Counted from the stretch's first letter, positions 20,125-32,279 are shown. The stretch: 64,000 nucleotides of DNA from a bacterium (GCA_905221235.1 CAJNCJ010000003.1:90784-154783), one strand, 5' to 3'. Notes: generated by a model not told the origin, from the sequence alone. Translations and numbers: made by a program.

Positions 20125-21006
20125 TTATAAAATTGTAACAGATTCTTGCGGTGCTTCAAATCCTGGTGCTGAATCAAACGTTTCTGTAGCTGGTGTTGGA
20201 GCCGAAGGATGTACTGGAGCTACTTCTGGTTCTTCGTACATTGGACCAACTGGATGAGCAGGCTCTTCTTCAATTTGAGGACTCACTACAGGAGTTGGAT
20301 TTTCCACTTCCTGTTTAGCCTGAGCTTCAAATTCAGCCAATTCTTTATTGGCTGCCTCAATACGAGCCTGTAACTCTGTCATTTCTTCTTGAGAAAATTG
20401 ACGTGTCATATCAATTGGTTCTTCCTCAATTGGAGCTGGAATCGGTTCTCCAAGTACTTCGCTAACAACTTCTTTAAAGGCTTCATCACTTGTCTGAAGA
20501 TAAGTAGCTGTTGGACGAAGAATATCTTCCCAATCTGAAGATTCAACAATAGCCAACTGACTCTCAATTGTAGATTTGAGACGTTGGTGGAAGACACGAC
20601 TCTTGTTCTTCAATTCTTCGGTTTCAACAGCAACTTTCTTAGCATTATCAGCTGCCTGACGAAGAATTTCATTTGCCTTGTATTTTGCTTCTTCCAATAA
20701 TCGATGTGCATCCTGTTCAGCTTGATGAATAATATTATTTGAACGATCGTGTGCTGTTTGTTTCACTCTCTCAGCTGTATCTTGGGCAATCAATACAGAC
20801 TGGCTCAACGAATCTTTCATCTCATCAAAGTAAGACAAACGCTCTTCCAAATTTTTAATATGTAAATCCTTATCATGATTAGAACGAACCAAATCTTCAT
20901 AATCACGAACCACAATATCTAAAAATTCATCTACTTCTTCTGGATCAAAACCTCTAAATCGTGTGCTAAAGGTTTTATCTTTGATTTCTAACGATGTAAT
21001 TGGCAT
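20125..21006 (-). CDS. divIVA: Cell division protein DivIVA
   Basis: A 293-residue coiled-coil protein that gathers at septa and poles on negatively curved membrane and organises division and elongation. The N-terminal membrane-binding domain MPITSLEIKDKTFSTRFRGF is canonical, followed by coiled coil to about residue 160 and a Pro/Glu-rich tail. A GTG at 21018 is in frame, but the ATG at 21004-21006 behind GTGAGGAAAAAT gives the conserved start. In streptococci StkP phosphorylates this protein on threonine. Last gene of the division cluster; the ileS T-box follows. Confidence 0.95.
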   Translation of the reverse strand: MPITSLEIKDKTFSTRFRGFDPEEVDEFLDIVVRDYEDLVRSNHDKDLHIKNLEERLSYFDEMKDSLSQSVLIAQDTAERVKQTAHDRSNNIIHQAEQDAHRLLEEAKYKANEILRQAADNAKKVAVETEELKNKSRVFHQRLKSTIESQLAIVESSDWEDILRPTATYLQTSDEAFKEVVSEVLGEPIPAPIEEEPIDMTRQFSQEEMTELQARIEAANKELAEFEAQAKQEVENPTPVVSPQIEEEPAHPVGPMYEEPEVAPVHPSAPTPATETFDSAPGFEAPQESVTIL

Positions 21007-21014
21007 ATTTTTCC

Positions 21015-21800
21015 TCACTTACTTAATAATAACTGGACGGTTATTTTTTTCTTCTCTTTTTTAGTTTGTCCCTTATCTTGAAGCAACCTCAGACGCCCAA
21101 ATTTTCTAACACTAATCAAGTCCCCAACTTGAACAGTATAATCTGATTTGTCTACCACATGATAATTTACTTGGACAAGTTTCTTTTCAATCAACTGGTT
21201 TGCTTGATTTCTGGATAGTTTTAAAACATTTGATAAAAGAACGTCTAATCGAAAACTAGACACAGATAAATCCAGTTCACGATACTGTTCTAGCTTATCT
21301 ATTTTCTCGGTGAAAGGACGTTCCTCCAGCGAAACGGGTATACGGCCAATTTTCTTTAATCCATCTTGAAAGAGAAGAAGAAATTGCTGATTAATCATAA
21401 TCTGTGCACGTTCTTCATCTACTAGGATATCTCCAAAAAGTTTCCGTTCAATCCCTAATTGATTGATGACTGTACCTAAAATTTTAGCATGCGTCAAATG
21501 TTCAAATTTATTGGAATACACAATTTCCTGAAGAGATATTTCAAAATCTGAAAACTCTGGTTGGAAATAATCTGGGTATAATAAGATCCGAACATACTCA
21601 CTCGAGACGAATTCCCCACTACTGCTACAAGCAAGACCATAAGTTTTTGCTAAAATCTTTAATAGCTTCTCCTGATGAGGATTGATAAAAGGAGTTAAAA
21701 AAGGAGCATAGCTATCTTCTACCTTCTTTATCCATTCCATTCCCTTGTCAAGAAAGGGGCGATCTTCTATGGAGAAATGCTGGTAAATCCCTTTATTCAT
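21015..21800 (-). CDS. ylmH: YlmH, S4-domain RNA-binding protein
   Basis: A 261-residue protein of the YlmH family, with an S4 RNA-binding domain in its C-terminal third (LDVLLSNVLKLSRNQANQLI onwards). YlmH homologs bind ribosomes and rescue stalled nascent chains in Bacillus. The frame is open to 21866, but the ATG at 21798-21800 overlaps the stop of ylmG (ATGA) and gives the family start MNKGIYQHF. It sits in the conserved dcw-linked order ylmE-sepF-ylmG-ylmH-divIVA. Confidence 0.92.
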   Translation of the reverse strand: MNKGIYQHFSIEDRPFLDKGMEWIKKVEDSYAPFLTPFINPHQEKLLKILAKTYGLACSSSGEFVSSEYVRILLYPDYFQPEFSDFEISLQEIVYSNKFEHLTHAKILGTVINQLGIERKLFGDILVDEERAQIMINQQFLLLFQDGLKKIGRIPVSLEERPFTEKIDKLEQYRELDLSVSSFRLDVLLSNVLKLSRNQANQLIEKKLVQVNYHVVDKSDYTVQVGDLISVRKFGRLRLLQDKGQTKKEKKKITVQLLLSK

Positions 21801-22060
21801 CCTATCATCGCCAGAAAACGCACTAGGTTTTCTCCTAAAAATCGAACCAAAACAATCGCAACCCAAACAGATAAATCAAGACCCGCTATCTGTAAAGGCA
21901 GGCGTTGCAAGGGAGCAAGCACTGGTTTTACCAATGCTACAATCCAACGACCTAAACTTGATTCGTAGGCACCTGGAAACCAAGACATGACAGCAAAGGC
22001 TAGCAAAATCAGGGAGTAAATATCCACTGCATTATAAATCATACGAATTAAAAAAATCAT
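21797..22060 (-). CDS. ylmG: YlmG/YggT family membrane protein
   Basis: An 87-residue YggT-family protein with two membrane segments (about 4-24 and 65-85) and the family motif LVKPVLAPLQRLP between them. Role in division or envelope homeostasis is inferred from conserved position next to sepF. It shares one base with the sepF stop and four with the ylmH start. Confidence 0.92.
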   Translation of the reverse strand: MIFLIRMIYNAVDIYSLILLAFAVMSWFPGAYESSLGRWIVALVKPVLAPLQRLPLQIAGLDLSVWVAIVLVRFLGENLVRFLAMIG

Positions 22061-22599
22061 TATCGTACTCTATTTCGTCTCATATCAAAATCAAACTCAC
22101 CTTGTTGATCTTCATCTGGTAAACGGATATCTTCAACATTTACAATAACATTCACTGGTGTCAACAGGTACATGGTAGAAGCTACCTTTTTCAAATTTCC
22201 AGCTAGAACATGGCAAGCTCCATCCAGATAATCTAAACAACGACGAGCTTGCACTTCAGTCATATATTGAAAATCAATCAAAATACTTTCGTTTCCTGCT
22301 AATAAATCAACAATTTCTATCGCATCTTCATATTTTCTAGGATAACGAACATCAATTGTTACTTTTTCAGTAGAATGCTGATTTTGCTTTGCTAACTCTT
22401 GTTGACGTGCATGCAGTCTAGTAATATTATTTTCTTTTGTACTACTTGTGCTTGGTGTTTGATTCGTTGAGAGAGCCTTTTCCTGTGTAGAATTTACTGG
22501 AGTTAAAATGGGCTCATCTCGTTTTTCATTAGGGAGACTTAAATCCTCATCCTCCGTAAAATAATCTATAAATCTATCGAATCTATCTTTTAAAGACAT
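22060..22599 (-). CDS. sepF: Cell division protein SepF
   Basis: A 179-residue FtsZ partner that bundles protofilaments and ties them to the membrane. The N-terminal amphipathic helix [14 protein letters not shown] is the membrane anchor; a polar linker follows; the C-terminal DUF552 core (about 85-165) includes [20 protein letters not shown] and ends with the [13 protein letters not shown] region. It is translated just after ylmE. Confidence 0.95.
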   Translation of the reverse strand: MSLKDRFDRFIDYFTEDEDLSLPNEKRDEPILTPVNSTQEKALSTNQTPSTSSTKENNITRLHARQQELAKQNQHSTEKVTIDVRYPRKYEDAIEIVDLLAGNESILIDFQYMTEVQARRCLDYLDGACHVLAGNLKKVASTMYLLTPVNVIVNVEDIRLPDEDQQGEFDFDMRRNRVR

Positions 22600-22608
22600 G
22601 GTTCTCTC

Positions 22609-23280
22609 CTACTTAAAAAATGCTGTACCTATGCGAACAAAGGTGGAACCGAATTGAATCGCTTCTTTATAATCACGACTCATTCCCATGCTTAAGTCGG
22701 TCATAGGCATATTTGGAATTTGTTTTTCTTGGATTTCTTTTTGTAAATCTTGGGTCGCCTTGAAAATTTCTTTCAACTGCTCACTGCTAGCCTCAAAAGG
22801 TGCCATCGTCATTAAACCAACATATTCAATCTTATCTAGTTTGGCTAACTCTGGCAAGACTTCCAATAATTCTTCTCTCGAAAAGCCGTGTTTACTTTCT
22901 TCTTTAGAAATATTTACTTGAAGGAAACACTTGATGACTCGGTCACTTCTTTTTTGGATTTCCTCTGCTAGCTTTACTGAATCCAATGCATGGAAATAAT
23001 CAACGTATTGAATGACATCTTTCACCTTACGTCTTTGCAAGGTACCAATCAAATGCCAAGTCACATCTCGATCTTTTAAAGCTTGATATTTCTCTAGAAA
23101 CTTATCTACACGATTTTCACCGATATGATGAACCCCTAGCGGAAGCAAGGCTTCCGCTGTCGGTACATCTACATACTTGGTAACTGCAATGACAGAGACT
23201 GAGCCACTCTCGCGATGAGCACTCAGACTTGCTTCTGCGACTTCTCGAAAAACACGTTCTGTATTTTCTTTTACATTCAT
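22609..23280 (-). CDS. ylmE: PLP homeostasis protein YlmE (YggS family)
   Basis: A 223-residue YggS/PROSC-family protein that binds pyridoxal phosphate without known enzymatic activity. The cofactor Lys is in VIAVTKYVDV; other motifs are IGENRVDKFLEK, HLIGTLQRRKV and MGMSRDYKEAI. The deviation from the common N at the end of the Lys motif is minor. It lies 5 bases downstream of ftsZ in one operon. Confidence 0.93.
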   Translation of the reverse strand: MNVKENTERVFREVAEASLSAHRESGSVSVIAVTKYVDVPTAEALLPLGVHHIGENRVDKFLEKYQALKDRDVTWHLIGTLQRRKVKDVIQYVDYFHALDSVKLAEEIQKRSDRVIKCFLQVNISKEESKHGFSREELLEVLPELAKLDKIEYVGLMTMAPFEASSEQLKEIFKATQDLQKEIQEKQIPNMPMTDLSMGMSRDYKEAIQFGSTFVRIGTAFFK

Positions 23281-23284
23281 TTAC

Positions 23285-24547
<1,263 letters not shown>

Positions 24548-24560
24548 TTATTTTTCCTCT

Positions 24561-25934
24561 TTATTCGTCAAACATGCTTCCGATCAAGCCACGGAAACGA
24601 TCTGCTAATTTCGGTTTATTTTGTGAAGCTTGTTGGAAATCCGCCATTGGTTCTGTAGGCGCCACCGGCTCTACTTCTGGGGTAGGGGCTGGTTGAACAG
24701 GCGTTGATTGTACAAACTGAGCTGTTTTCTGAATCATTCCCCCAAAACTAAGCGGTTGTTGGAATAATCCTTCATCACCCTTGACTGCTCGTTGAGCCAA
24801 GAGATGTACTTCTGTCAATTGTCCCGCGAATTCTGATAGACTAATCACATGCGCAAAGGCTGGATTACGAATTCCAACTTGGTTTGGAACATAGAGTTTC
24901 ACACGAACACCAAAAACTTCTTGAGCAAGTTCCACAATACCCGGTAAAATAGCATTTCCACCAATCAAAACAATACCACCAGGAAGATCCAATAAATGTC
25001 TTCTGTCTAAGTCTTGTTTGATTTGTTCAAAAATATGCTTAATTCGTGCAGAAATAATCTCTGACAAGTAATTTTCTGTTACTTCAACAGGTTCTACTTC
25101 CCCGATCACTTCGACTTGGAATGTTTCTTTACTTGCGAGAGGAGGATAAGCCTCTCCATAGTTTAATTTCAAACCTTCGGCTAGTTTCTGTGATGTCTTC
25201 AAGACTTTAGAAATATCCTTAGTTACATAATCTCCGCCTTCTTGGAGAATATTGGTAAACTGGAGTTCTTGGTTACGGATTGTAGCGACAGTCGTTTGAC
25301 CTGCCCCCATATCAATCACTGTAGCACCAAATTCACGTTCACCTTCATTCAAAATAGATTGAACCATTGCTAGTGGTGAAATAATAATATTTTCAACCTG
25401 AACACCTGCACGTTCAACTGTCTTACGCAGATTGTGCAAGATAGTACGAGGTCCTGTATAAAGTAAACCACGCATTTCAAGGCGAACCCCCATCATACCA
25501 CGTGGGTCACGAATCCCTTGAAAACCATCCACAATAAATTCCTCAGGAATGAATGTGATAACTTCACGATCAGGTGTCATACTCTTTGTCAAAGCTGATT
25601 TGACAACATTTTCGACATCTTGATCCATAATTTCCTTGGTATCAGATGTTACTGGAATCATTCCTTGAGTTGGTTCTACCTGTAAGAGATTAGCTGGTAA
25701 ACCAACATTCACTGATTTAATTGAGATGCCTGCTTTTTCTTCTGCTTGGGAAATTGCTGATTTGATAGCAGTTGCTGCTGCATCAATATCAACAATAATT
25801 CCATCCTTTACACCTTTACTTTTGGCATTACTCACGCCAATTACATTTAATTCACCATTTCTCTGCTCGGCTACAAGCACCTTGACAGAGCTTGTTCCAA
25901 TATCTAGACCTGTAAAAAAGCCTTCTCTAGCCAT
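24561..25934 (-). CDS. ftsA: Cell division protein FtsA
   Basis: A 457-residue actin-like ATPase that tethers FtsZ to the membrane. Seen: phosphate-1 loop GLDIGTSSVKV, the phosphate-2 region VIDMGAGQTTVATI, the adenosine motif GGIVLIGGNAILPG and the C-terminal amphipathic helix LADRFRGLIGSMF. A Pro/Gln-rich linker (about 405-440) precedes the helix. It is the first gene of the division cluster and has its own promoter. Confidence 0.97.
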   Translation of the reverse strand: MAREGFFTGLDIGTSSVKVLVAEQRNGELNVIGVSNAKSKGVKDGIIVDIDAAATAIKSAISQAEEKAGISIKSVNVGLPANLLQVEPTQGMIPVTSDTKEIMDQDVENVVKSALTKSMTPDREVITFIPEEFIVDGFQGIRDPRGMMGVRLEMRGLLYTGPRTILHNLRKTVERAGVQVENIIISPLAMVQSILNEGEREFGATVIDMGAGQTTVATIRNQELQFTNILQEGGDYVTKDISKVLKTSQKLAEGLKLNYGEAYPPLASKETFQVEVIGEVEPVEVTENYLSEIISARIKHIFEQIKQDLDRRHLLDLPGGIVLIGGNAILPGIVELAQEVFGVRVKLYVPNQVGIRNPAFAHVISLSEFAGQLTEVHLLAQRAVKGDEGLFQQPLSFGGMIQKTAQFVQSTPVQPAPTPEVEPVAPTEPMADFQQASQNKPKLADRFRGLIGSMFDE

Positions 25935-26009
25935 TACATCGCATCCTCTCTATCTTCCAAGTTTCTAACTTCGTAATATTCAATAGCTAAACGTAGGCAT
26001 AGCTATTCA

Positions 26010-26021
26010 CAGAATATTATA
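26010..26021 (-). promoter_or_regulatory. Promoter of the ftsA-ftsZ cluster
   Basis: On the minus strand TGTTATAATATTC is an extended -10 (TG, one base, TATAAT; plus coordinates of TATAAT 26016-26021). No good -35 is visible, as is common for extended -10 promoters. The leader to the ftsA start is about 75 nt. Confidence 0.65.
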
Positions 26022-26135
26022 ACACAAAAAATCTCATCGTGCTCAGTTTTTTCCTAAATTTACTAGCCAATTTTTTAGTTTTTCTGTTCAGAAATTCATT
26101 CACTGTAAACTTTGTCAACAATCTGTCTATTGTAC

Positions 26136-26165
26136 AAAAAAGAAAGCTCATTTCTAAGCTTTCTT
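26136..26165 (-). terminator. Terminator of the 234-residue membrane protein gene
   Basis: Minus-strand hairpin AAGAAAGCTTAG, loop, AGCTTTCTTTTTT; arms AGAAAGCT and AAGCTTTCT lie at 26142-26163. It overlaps the last codons of the gene. Confidence 0.75.
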
Positions 26166-26858
26166 TGCAATCATTTTTTCTGCTTCTTGTTCTAAAAATA
26201 GTTCCAAAATTTTCTTTGTCAATGTAATCGCCGCTGACAAGGCCAGGGAAACGATTAAATAATTAGCTACTAAGCCGTGATCTCCAACCAATGGCGGTTT
26301 TGTCAAAAATCCATAATCACCACCTGTTACCAAATTGACCACAAAAATCAAGGCATTTAGTCCAAAGGTCATAAGAAAAATTCCTTTCACATCCAGTAAT
26401 CGCGCATTATACTGTCTCAAGAGATAAACTAGAGAGTTCCCCAAGAGAGCTAAGTGGCCAAAGATAAAGGATAAAATCGCAATATGCGGGAATGGATAAG
26501 GATCTGGCACTGGATAAACAAAGGCTGCTAATGTCCCAAATGTTCCTAGTAATGCAAAATACTGCCTATATTTTGACTGACCAGGAAGCAAAAGTACCAC
26601 AAACATGGCCATACGGCAATGGTAAAAGGGTAAGCTTTCTGATAGTGGCATATGGTTGACCCCATACCAACCATAAAGAAGGATCAACTGAACTGCCTGT
26701 AAAATCTGGAAAAATCGTTGATAACCCTTCTTTTCACGATAACGATAGGCTGTATAAAAGGTCAAAGCCAAGAGTGTAAATATACTGATATACCAAAAAA
26801 GGTCAAATTGGGGTGGCTCTGTTGCTTGGGGCGTAAAGAAAATATCCCATAAATTCAT
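26154..26858 (-). CDS. TIGR02206/YwaF-family integral membrane protein
   Basis: A 234-residue protein with about six to seven membrane segments. The fold and the features HMPLSESLPFYHCRMAMF and the later loop PLVGDHG match the YwaF/TIGR02206 family, whose function is unknown. The His and Cys in LPFYHCR are conserved in the family as I recall. It stands alone between ftsA and murF with its own terminator. Confidence 0.8.
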   Translation of the reverse strand: MNLWDIFFTPQATEPPQFDLFWYISIFTLLALTFYTAYRYREKKGYQRFFQILQAVQLILLYGWYGVNHMPLSESLPFYHCRMAMFVVLLLPGQSKYRQYFALLGTFGTLAAFVYPVPDPYPFPHIAILSFIFGHLALLGNSLVYLLRQYNARLLDVKGIFLMTFGLNALIFVVNLVTGGDYGFLTKPPLVGDHGLVANYLIVSLALSAAITLTKKILELFLEQEAEKMIAKKA

Positions 26859-26952
26859 CTAGTCTTCCTCATGATTCAAAATTTTCCTGCATTTTATTAT
26901 ACCATGCTATCTGTCAAAAATGGATTTAGAAATACGTAAATGTTTGACAAAA

Positions 26953-28326
26953 TTACTTGGCTTCATTTTCTAAACTTTCTACCAACTTGGCTAGATTCAT
27001 AGAGTTAGAGCCTTTGAGTAGGATTTGGTCGTGGACTCCTAAGCTTTCCTTGACCTGCTTGACTAGGTCTTCAAATTGGTCTTGGTCTTCTGTTTTCTTG
27101 AAGTAGTAAACGTGGCCAATTGGGAACATTTGACTGGCCAATTGGGCTAATTCAGCAATGTCTTCTCCATAGAAAATAACGGTATCCAGCACATCTGGCG
27201 AAAGACTCAAAATCATCTGGTTATGAAGTTGAACAGACTGGTCACCAAGTTCCTTCATATCCGCCAAGACAGCGATTTTTTTGCCACCTTCATTGGCTGG
27301 AATGGCAGAGAAAGTCTCTAAAATCAGCTTCATAGCAGTTGGATTGGCATTATACACATCTGATAGAATATCTGCACCATTGGCTGCTTTCTTCCACTCA
27401 GTACGGTTACGCGTCAATTCAAGTTTTTGGAAGGCCTTATGAATTTGTTCCTCAGTCACTCCTTCTTGCAAGGCAACATAGGATGCAATCATAGCATTAG
27501 TGGCATTGTACTTACCAGTCACTGGCAAATCAAGGACTTGTTCCAAGAAATTAGCCTTAAATGTCAGACTATCCTTGCGCTCAACCAAGTCGGTAATTTC
27601 CAGCTCTGCTCCTTGCCCAAAACGGACCACCTTTTTATCAGTTGGCAAGTAGTCCTCTACAATAGGGTCAGCTGGCGCTAAAAGCAAGGAACCAGATGCC
27701 ATCCCGTCTGCAATTTGCATTTTTCCTTTAGCAATCTCAGAACGATCTTTGAAAAAGGCCAAATGAGCCTCTCCAACCAAGGTCACGATGGCTGTTTTTG
27801 GACGAGCCAATTCTGACAAGAGATGAATATCTCCCAAGTGATCCTGCCCCATCTCCAAGACCAACTTTTCTGTTCCTTCAGGCATATGGAGAACTGTGTA
27901 AGGAAGACCTATCTCGTTATTGTAGTTTCCTTGAGTTTTGTAGGTTTTGTAGGTTGTTGATAGCAAGTGCGCCAACATATCCTTGGTCGTTGTCTTACCA
28001 TTTGAACCCGTAACTGCAAAGACATCAACAGCTGTTTTCTCAAGATAGTAGGCAGCTAGTTGTTGAAAGGCAGTCAACACATCATCAACTAGAATGTAGG
28101 GATGATTTGCAACTTCTTTCTCAGACAGGGTTACAGAAGCACCATTTTCAAAGGCTGTTTCGATAAAGTCATGACCATCACGCGCACCTTTTAGAGGCAC
28201 AAACAAGTCCCCTGTCGTAATCAAACGACTGTCAAACTCAGCCTTTTCTAACTGAGCATCTGCAAAAAGACTAACATCATTTTTAGCTCCGACAACTTGG
28301 GCCACTTCATGAATTGTTAATTTCAT
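26953..28326 (-). CDS. murF: UDP-MurNAc-tripeptide D-Ala-D-Ala ligase MurF
   Basis: A 457-residue Mur ligase adding D-Ala-D-Ala to UDP-MurNAc-tripeptide, the last cytoplasmic step of the muropeptide precursor. ATP-binding motif VTGSNGKTTTKD is at about residues 107-118, with the family motifs EMGQDHLGDI and DVYNANPTAMKL downstream. It follows ddl, which makes the substrate D-Ala-D-Ala; a gap of 84 bp separates the genes. Confidence 0.97.
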   Translation of the reverse strand: MKLTIHEVAQVVGAKNDVSLFADAQLEKAEFDSRLITTGDLFVPLKGARDGHDFIETAFENGASVTLSEKEVANHPYILVDDVLTAFQQLAAYYLEKTAVDVFAVTGSNGKTTTKDMLAHLLSTTYKTYKTQGNYNNEIGLPYTVLHMPEGTEKLVLEMGQDHLGDIHLLSELARPKTAIVTLVGEAHLAFFKDRSEIAKGKMQIADGMASGSLLLAPADPIVEDYLPTDKKVVRFGQGAELEITDLVERKDSLTFKANFLEQVLDLPVTGKYNATNAMIASYVALQEGVTEEQIHKAFQKLELTRNRTEWKKAANGADILSDVYNANPTAMKLILETFSAIPANEGGKKIAVLADMKELGDQSVQLHNQMILSLSPDVLDTVIFYGEDIAELAQLASQMFPIGHVYYFKKTEDQDQFEDLVKQVKESLGVHDQILLKGSNSMNLAKLVESLENEAK

Positions 28327-28410
28327 TTCTACTCCTTTAAAAAGGGTTGAAGTCCGAGAACTCTAGTCACCTTGCAGTGATGATTCTGGCTTCTACCCTC
28401 TCTTTCATTT

Positions 28411-29454
28411 TTATAGCAAATGCGCTTCGCGCTTGTCAAAACTTTGCTTAGCAAGATCAACCAAATGCTCAATTAGGTCTGGGTAGCTGATTCCCATATT
28501 GTCCCAAAGTAATGGATACATAGACCACTGGGTGAAACCTGGCATGGTATTAAGCTCGTTTAGGAAAATCTCTCCCTTATCTGTATAGAAGAAATCGCAA
28601 CGAGATAGACCAAGACCACCAATCGCACGGAAGGCCGTTTCTGCATTTTGACGCATAACAGCTACCACATCATCACTGATTTTGGCTGGAATGTCCATGG
28701 TAATCTTGTTATCAATATACTTGGCATCGTAGTCATAAAAGTCAACATCCTTGACAACTTCTCCTGGCAACGTGCTCTTGACATCGTAGTTACCCAAGAG
28801 ACCAACCTCGATTTCACGGGCATTCACTCCTTGCTCAACCAAGACACGACTATCATATTGGAAGGCAAGTTTCAAGGCTTGACGGAGTTCTTCTTGATTT
28901 TCAGACTTAGAAATACCGACACTTGAACCCATGTTTGACGGCTTCGTGAAGACTGGATAAGTCAATTTTTCTTCCACTTCAGCAATTTTAGCAGTCACAT
29001 CATCACCTTCAACGATAGCCACATAAGGAACTTGGGCAATGCCAGCAGATTCTAAAACACGCTTGGTCGTGATTTTATCCATGGCAAGACTGGATGACAA
29101 GATGTTACAGCCGACATAAGGCATTTTCAAAACTTCCAAGAATCCTTGAACAGAGCCATCTTCTCCCATTGGACCATGAAGGACTGGAAAGACCACTGCA
29201 CCTTCTTCGTAAATAGCACTTGGTGCAACCTGCTTATCCCAATCAATGGTCGCATTGGTCATGAGACGGTCCTCTTGACCTGGAGTCTGACTAAATTCCT
29301 GCGTTTTGATAAAGTCACCTGACTGGCTGATAAAGAAAGTCTTGACTGTGAAACGATCGTAATTGATCGCACGCATGACACTTTCCGCTGAAAGAACAGA
29401 GACTTCGCGTTCCGCACTCCGTCCACCATATAAAAGAATAATCGTTTGTTTCAT
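28411..29454 (-). CDS. ddl: D-alanine-D-alanine ligase
   Basis: A 347-residue ATP-grasp enzyme. Seen: N-terminal [16 protein letters not shown], glycine-rich [28 protein letters not shown], and the metal-binding end [20 protein letters not shown]. The tyrosine-type omega loop and not a vancomycin-resistance motif is present. It feeds murF directly downstream. Confidence 0.97.
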   Translation of the reverse strand: MKQTIILLYGGRSAEREVSVLSAESVMRAINYDRFTVKTFFISQSGDFIKTQEFSQTPGQEDRLMTNATIDWDKQVAPSAIYEEGAVVFPVLHGPMGEDGSVQGFLEVLKMPYVGCNILSSSLAMDKITTKRVLESAGIAQVPYVAIVEGDDVTAKIAEVEEKLTYPVFTKPSNMGSSVGISKSENQEELRQALKLAFQYDSRVLVEQGVNAREIEVGLLGNYDVKSTLPGEVVKDVDFYDYDAKYIDNKITMDIPAKISDDVVAVMRQNAETAFRAIGGLGLSRCDFFYTDKGEIFLNELNTMPGFTQWSMYPLLWDNMGISYPDLIEHLVDLAKQSFDKREAHLL

Positions 29455-29629
29455 ATTATTTGTCCTAATTCTACTAGAATACTCACTCTTTAGTATATCA
29501 TATTTGCTTGGTTTTTTAAAACTTGAACCTGATACTGGTCTTCAAGAAATCTAAAAAGAGACCGATAAAAAAACTGTCGGTCTCCGTGATTTTTGTATAA
29601 ATGAATTTGAGTTTGTTAATTGTCTACAT

Positions 29630-30226
29630 TTACAACTCTGTTCGATTTTCAATCGCTCGTAAGAGTGTGACTTCGTCCGCATACTCAATATCTGCCCCCA
29701 CAGCGAGACCTCGCGCCAGGCGAGTGACCTTGATCCCAGCTGGCTTGAGCAGACGCGAAAGATACATAGAAGTCGCTTCCCCATCTGCTGTGGCATTGGT
29801 TGCTACGATTACCTCTGAAACCTCACTATCCATAAGACGAGTCATGAGACTCTTAAGATTGATATCATCTGGACTGATGCCATTCATGGGGGAAATCAGG
29901 CCATGCAAAACATGATAGAGTCCATGATATTCTTGGATATTTTCCATGGCCGCCACATCCCGACTATCCTCTAGCACCAAAATCGTTGTCTGGTCACGAG
30001 TCGGATCGGTACAGATAGAGCAAGGATCGTCATCAGTCAAACGACCACAGATTGAACAATAGGTCAGCTCTCTCTTAGCAGAAAGGAGATTTTTTGCAAA
30101 TTCATTGACATCGTCATCAGACATCCCAATCGTATAAAAGGCCAGACGCGTGGCCGTCTTAATCCCGATACCTGGTAACTTGGAATAACTGTCAATCAGC
30201 TTGGCAATAGGTGTTGGATAAAGCAT
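29630..30226 (-). CDS. recR: Recombination mediator RecR
   Basis: A 198-residue RecR: N-terminal helix-hairpin-helix ([16 protein letters not shown]), four-Cys zinc finger [16 protein letters not shown], and Toprim domain ([14 protein letters not shown]). It loads RecA on SSB-covered gaps with RecF and RecO. It ends up 10 bp downstream of pbp2B, the conserved streptococcal pairing. Confidence 0.97.
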   Translation of the reverse strand: MLYPTPIAKLIDSYSKLPGIGIKTATRLAFYTIGMSDDDVNEFAKNLLSAKRELTYCSICGRLTDDDPCSICTDPTRDQTTILVLEDSRDVAAMENIQEYHGLYHVLHGLISPMNGISPDDINLKSLMTRLMDSEVSEVIVATNATADGEATSMYLSRLLKPAGIKVTRLARGLAVGADIEYADEVTLLRAIENRTEL

Positions 30227-30236
30227 AAATTCCTTT

Positions 30237-32279
30237 CTAGTTCATTGGATGGTATTTTTGATACAGATTGATAATGTCACGCGCAATGGAAGGTCCTACA
30301 CCATTTGTTAGATTGGTATTATGAGGAAAGACCACTGCAACAGCGATTTGAGGATTATCAGATGGAGCATAGGCCACCGCATTGGTATTGGTTGCTTGCT
30401 GACCATCTGCCACATAGCTTTCGGCTGTACCCGTTTTTCCGCTAATGGATACCAAGGCACCATTTGAAAAGGCACGTCCAGTTGTCAATCCACTAGTCCC
30501 ATGAGCAACCTGATAAAAACCTTGATGCAAGACACTCATATCGGAGTCGGATATATTGACCTTATTCATCTCTGTCGGTTGCAGTTGCTGAATCAAGTCG
30601 CCCAGTCCTCCCTTATCATTATTACCATAAATGCCTTCAACAATACGAGGAGCCACACGAACACCATCATTTGCAATAGTTGCTACATACTGAGCCAACT
30701 GCATCGGCGTATAGTTATCAAACTGCCCAAAGGCATTGGTGATGAAATTGGCAAAGTTATACTCTTTGGGAATAAATCCAGTAGATTCATCTGGTAGGTC
30801 AATCCCGGTCGCAGACCCCAAGCCATATTCGCCAAAGGTTGAACGCAATTTACCCATAGCAGACTCTAGATTGCTGGTGCCGACAAACATATTAGGTTGA
30901 TAGGTCTGCCCCATAAGACCTAAGGCTGTTTGGACCATATAAGTATTGGATGAATACTCTAGAGCTTGAACTGCCGTAATCGGCATTGGCCCAGAAAAGG
31001 CAGTATACCAAGAATTAATTGGGGCTGAACCTTGAAAGACAATGGACTGGTCTGTCAAGGTCTGGTTTCCTGACAAGACTCCATTTTCCCAACCGGAACT
31101 GATGGTTGCGGCCTTAACAACCGAACCCGGGACAAAGACATTGGTTACCGTTCCCAAGGAATCCGGCGTCAACTCTCCCGTTTTCAGGTCATGTTTGATC
31201 CCTGACATGGATAACACAGCACCTGTTTTTGGATTAAGGGCGACTGCATACACACCTTCCGAATACTTAGCTCCACCATTTCCCAACTCTGAATTGAAAT
31301 AACTTTTCAGCAAAGCATCCACGCTATCTTGGAAGGCCAAATCAATGGTCAGTTTAATATTATTCCCTTTGGTACCATCTTCGATATTTTCGACACTTTC
31401 CATGTTACCGTACTTATCTAGATGAATTTCCTTCACTGAGCGTTTACCTTGCAAGGTTTCCTCGTATTGCTTTTCTAGATAAGAAGTCCCCACACGGTCA
31501 TTTAGAGAATAACCTTTTTTAAGATAGGCATCTGCTTCTTCCGCTGGGAGACCAGCTTTTTCACTGGATACACTTCCTACTATAGAAGAAAGGGAAGTCT
31601 CTAAAACTTTTCGATCCCATGAAGTTGAAATACTGACACCGGGTAATTGTTTCGAAGCAGAGGCAATCAGAGCAATCTGGGTATCTGTCAAGGCATCTGT
31701 CACAATGGTTCCTGTCGCAAAGTTTCCAACGGCATTTAACTGACTAAAAAGATAGATTTCTTTCTTTTCATCCTCTGTATAGTTTAGTTGACTCGCTTGA
31801 ACGCTATCGACCGCATTGTTATACAGTTCTGATTCGGATAGACGATTGCCATCTGAATCCAAGCGTTTCTCACTTGGGAGAGCCTCTACTGTTTTTTTAT
31901 AGATTTCAGGATCAGCCAAATAGTAATCTGCCAACTGGCGTTCTGTCAAATTTGGTGAAGTGATGCTCACATATCCCAGTAACTGACTAGCGATTTCTTT
32001 CAGATCTTTAGCCGTCATTTTATTACTACGCGTAAAGGAAACAACCTGCTTTAAAGTATTTTCTACCAAAGGTTTTCCACTAGCATCATAGATTTCCCCA
32101 CGGGCAGAACTGGTTGTGACCTTGGTCTGACTAGCTGAGGCTAGCTTTTTTTCGTAAAAATCCTTGTTCAAAACCTGCATATACAACAAACGACCAATAA
32201 TGGTCATAAAAAGTAAAATGACGATTGAAAACAATAAATTAAGCCGAATCGGAATCGAATGGCTGTTAAATTTTCTCAT
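30237..32279 (-). CDS. penA: Penicillin-binding protein 2B (class B transpeptidase)
   Basis: A 680-residue bitopic transpeptidase essential for peripheral cell-wall growth; membrane segment about 15-35. Catalytic motifs: SVVK with Ser386, SSN at 443-445, and KTG in the SGKTGTAES segment. This numbering, used in the resistance literature, fits the ATG at 32277-32279; a second ATG five codons upstream (32294) is also possible and neither has a strong ribosome site. Thr446 after SSN is unchanged. The stretch [12 protein letters not shown] before it, Gly476 and Ser489 differ from what I remember of susceptible pneumococcus (QAYGSF, Glu476, Thr489). Patches near residues 95-110 and 195-215 also look diverged, which suggests a mosaic or S. 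mitis allele. Confidence 0.95.
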   Translation of the reverse strand: MRKFNSHSIPIRLNLLFSIVILLFMTIIGRLLYMQVLNKDFYEKKLASASQTKVTTSSARGEIYDASGKPLVENTLKQVVSFTRSNKMTAKDLKEIASQLLGYVSITSPNLTERQLADYYLADPEIYKKTVEALPSEKRLDSDGNRLSESELYNNAVDSVQASQLNYTEDEKKEIYLFSQLNAVGNFATGTIVTDALTDTQIALIASASKQLPGVSISTSWDRKVLETSLSSIVGSVSSEKAGLPAEEADAYLKKGYSLNDRVGTSYLEKQYEETLQGKRSVKEIHLDKYGNMESVENIEDGTKGNNIKLTIDLAFQDSVDALLKSYFNSELGNGGAKYSEGVYAVALNPKTGAVLSMSGIKHDLKTGELTPDSLGTVTNVFVPGSVVKAATISSGWENGVLSGNQTLTDQSIVFQGSAPINSWYTAFSGPMPITAVQALEYSSNTYMVQTALGLMGQTYQPNMFVGTSNLESAMGKLRSTFGEYGLGSATGIDLPDESTGFIPKEYNFANFITNAFGQFDNYTPMQLAQYVATIANDGVRVAPRIVEGIYGNNDKGGLGDLIQQLQPTEMNKVNISDSDMSVLHQGFYQVAHGTSGLTTGRAFSNGALVSISGKTGTAESYVADGQQATNTNAVAYAPSDNPQIAVAVVFPHNTNLTNGVGPSIARDIINLYQKYHPMN

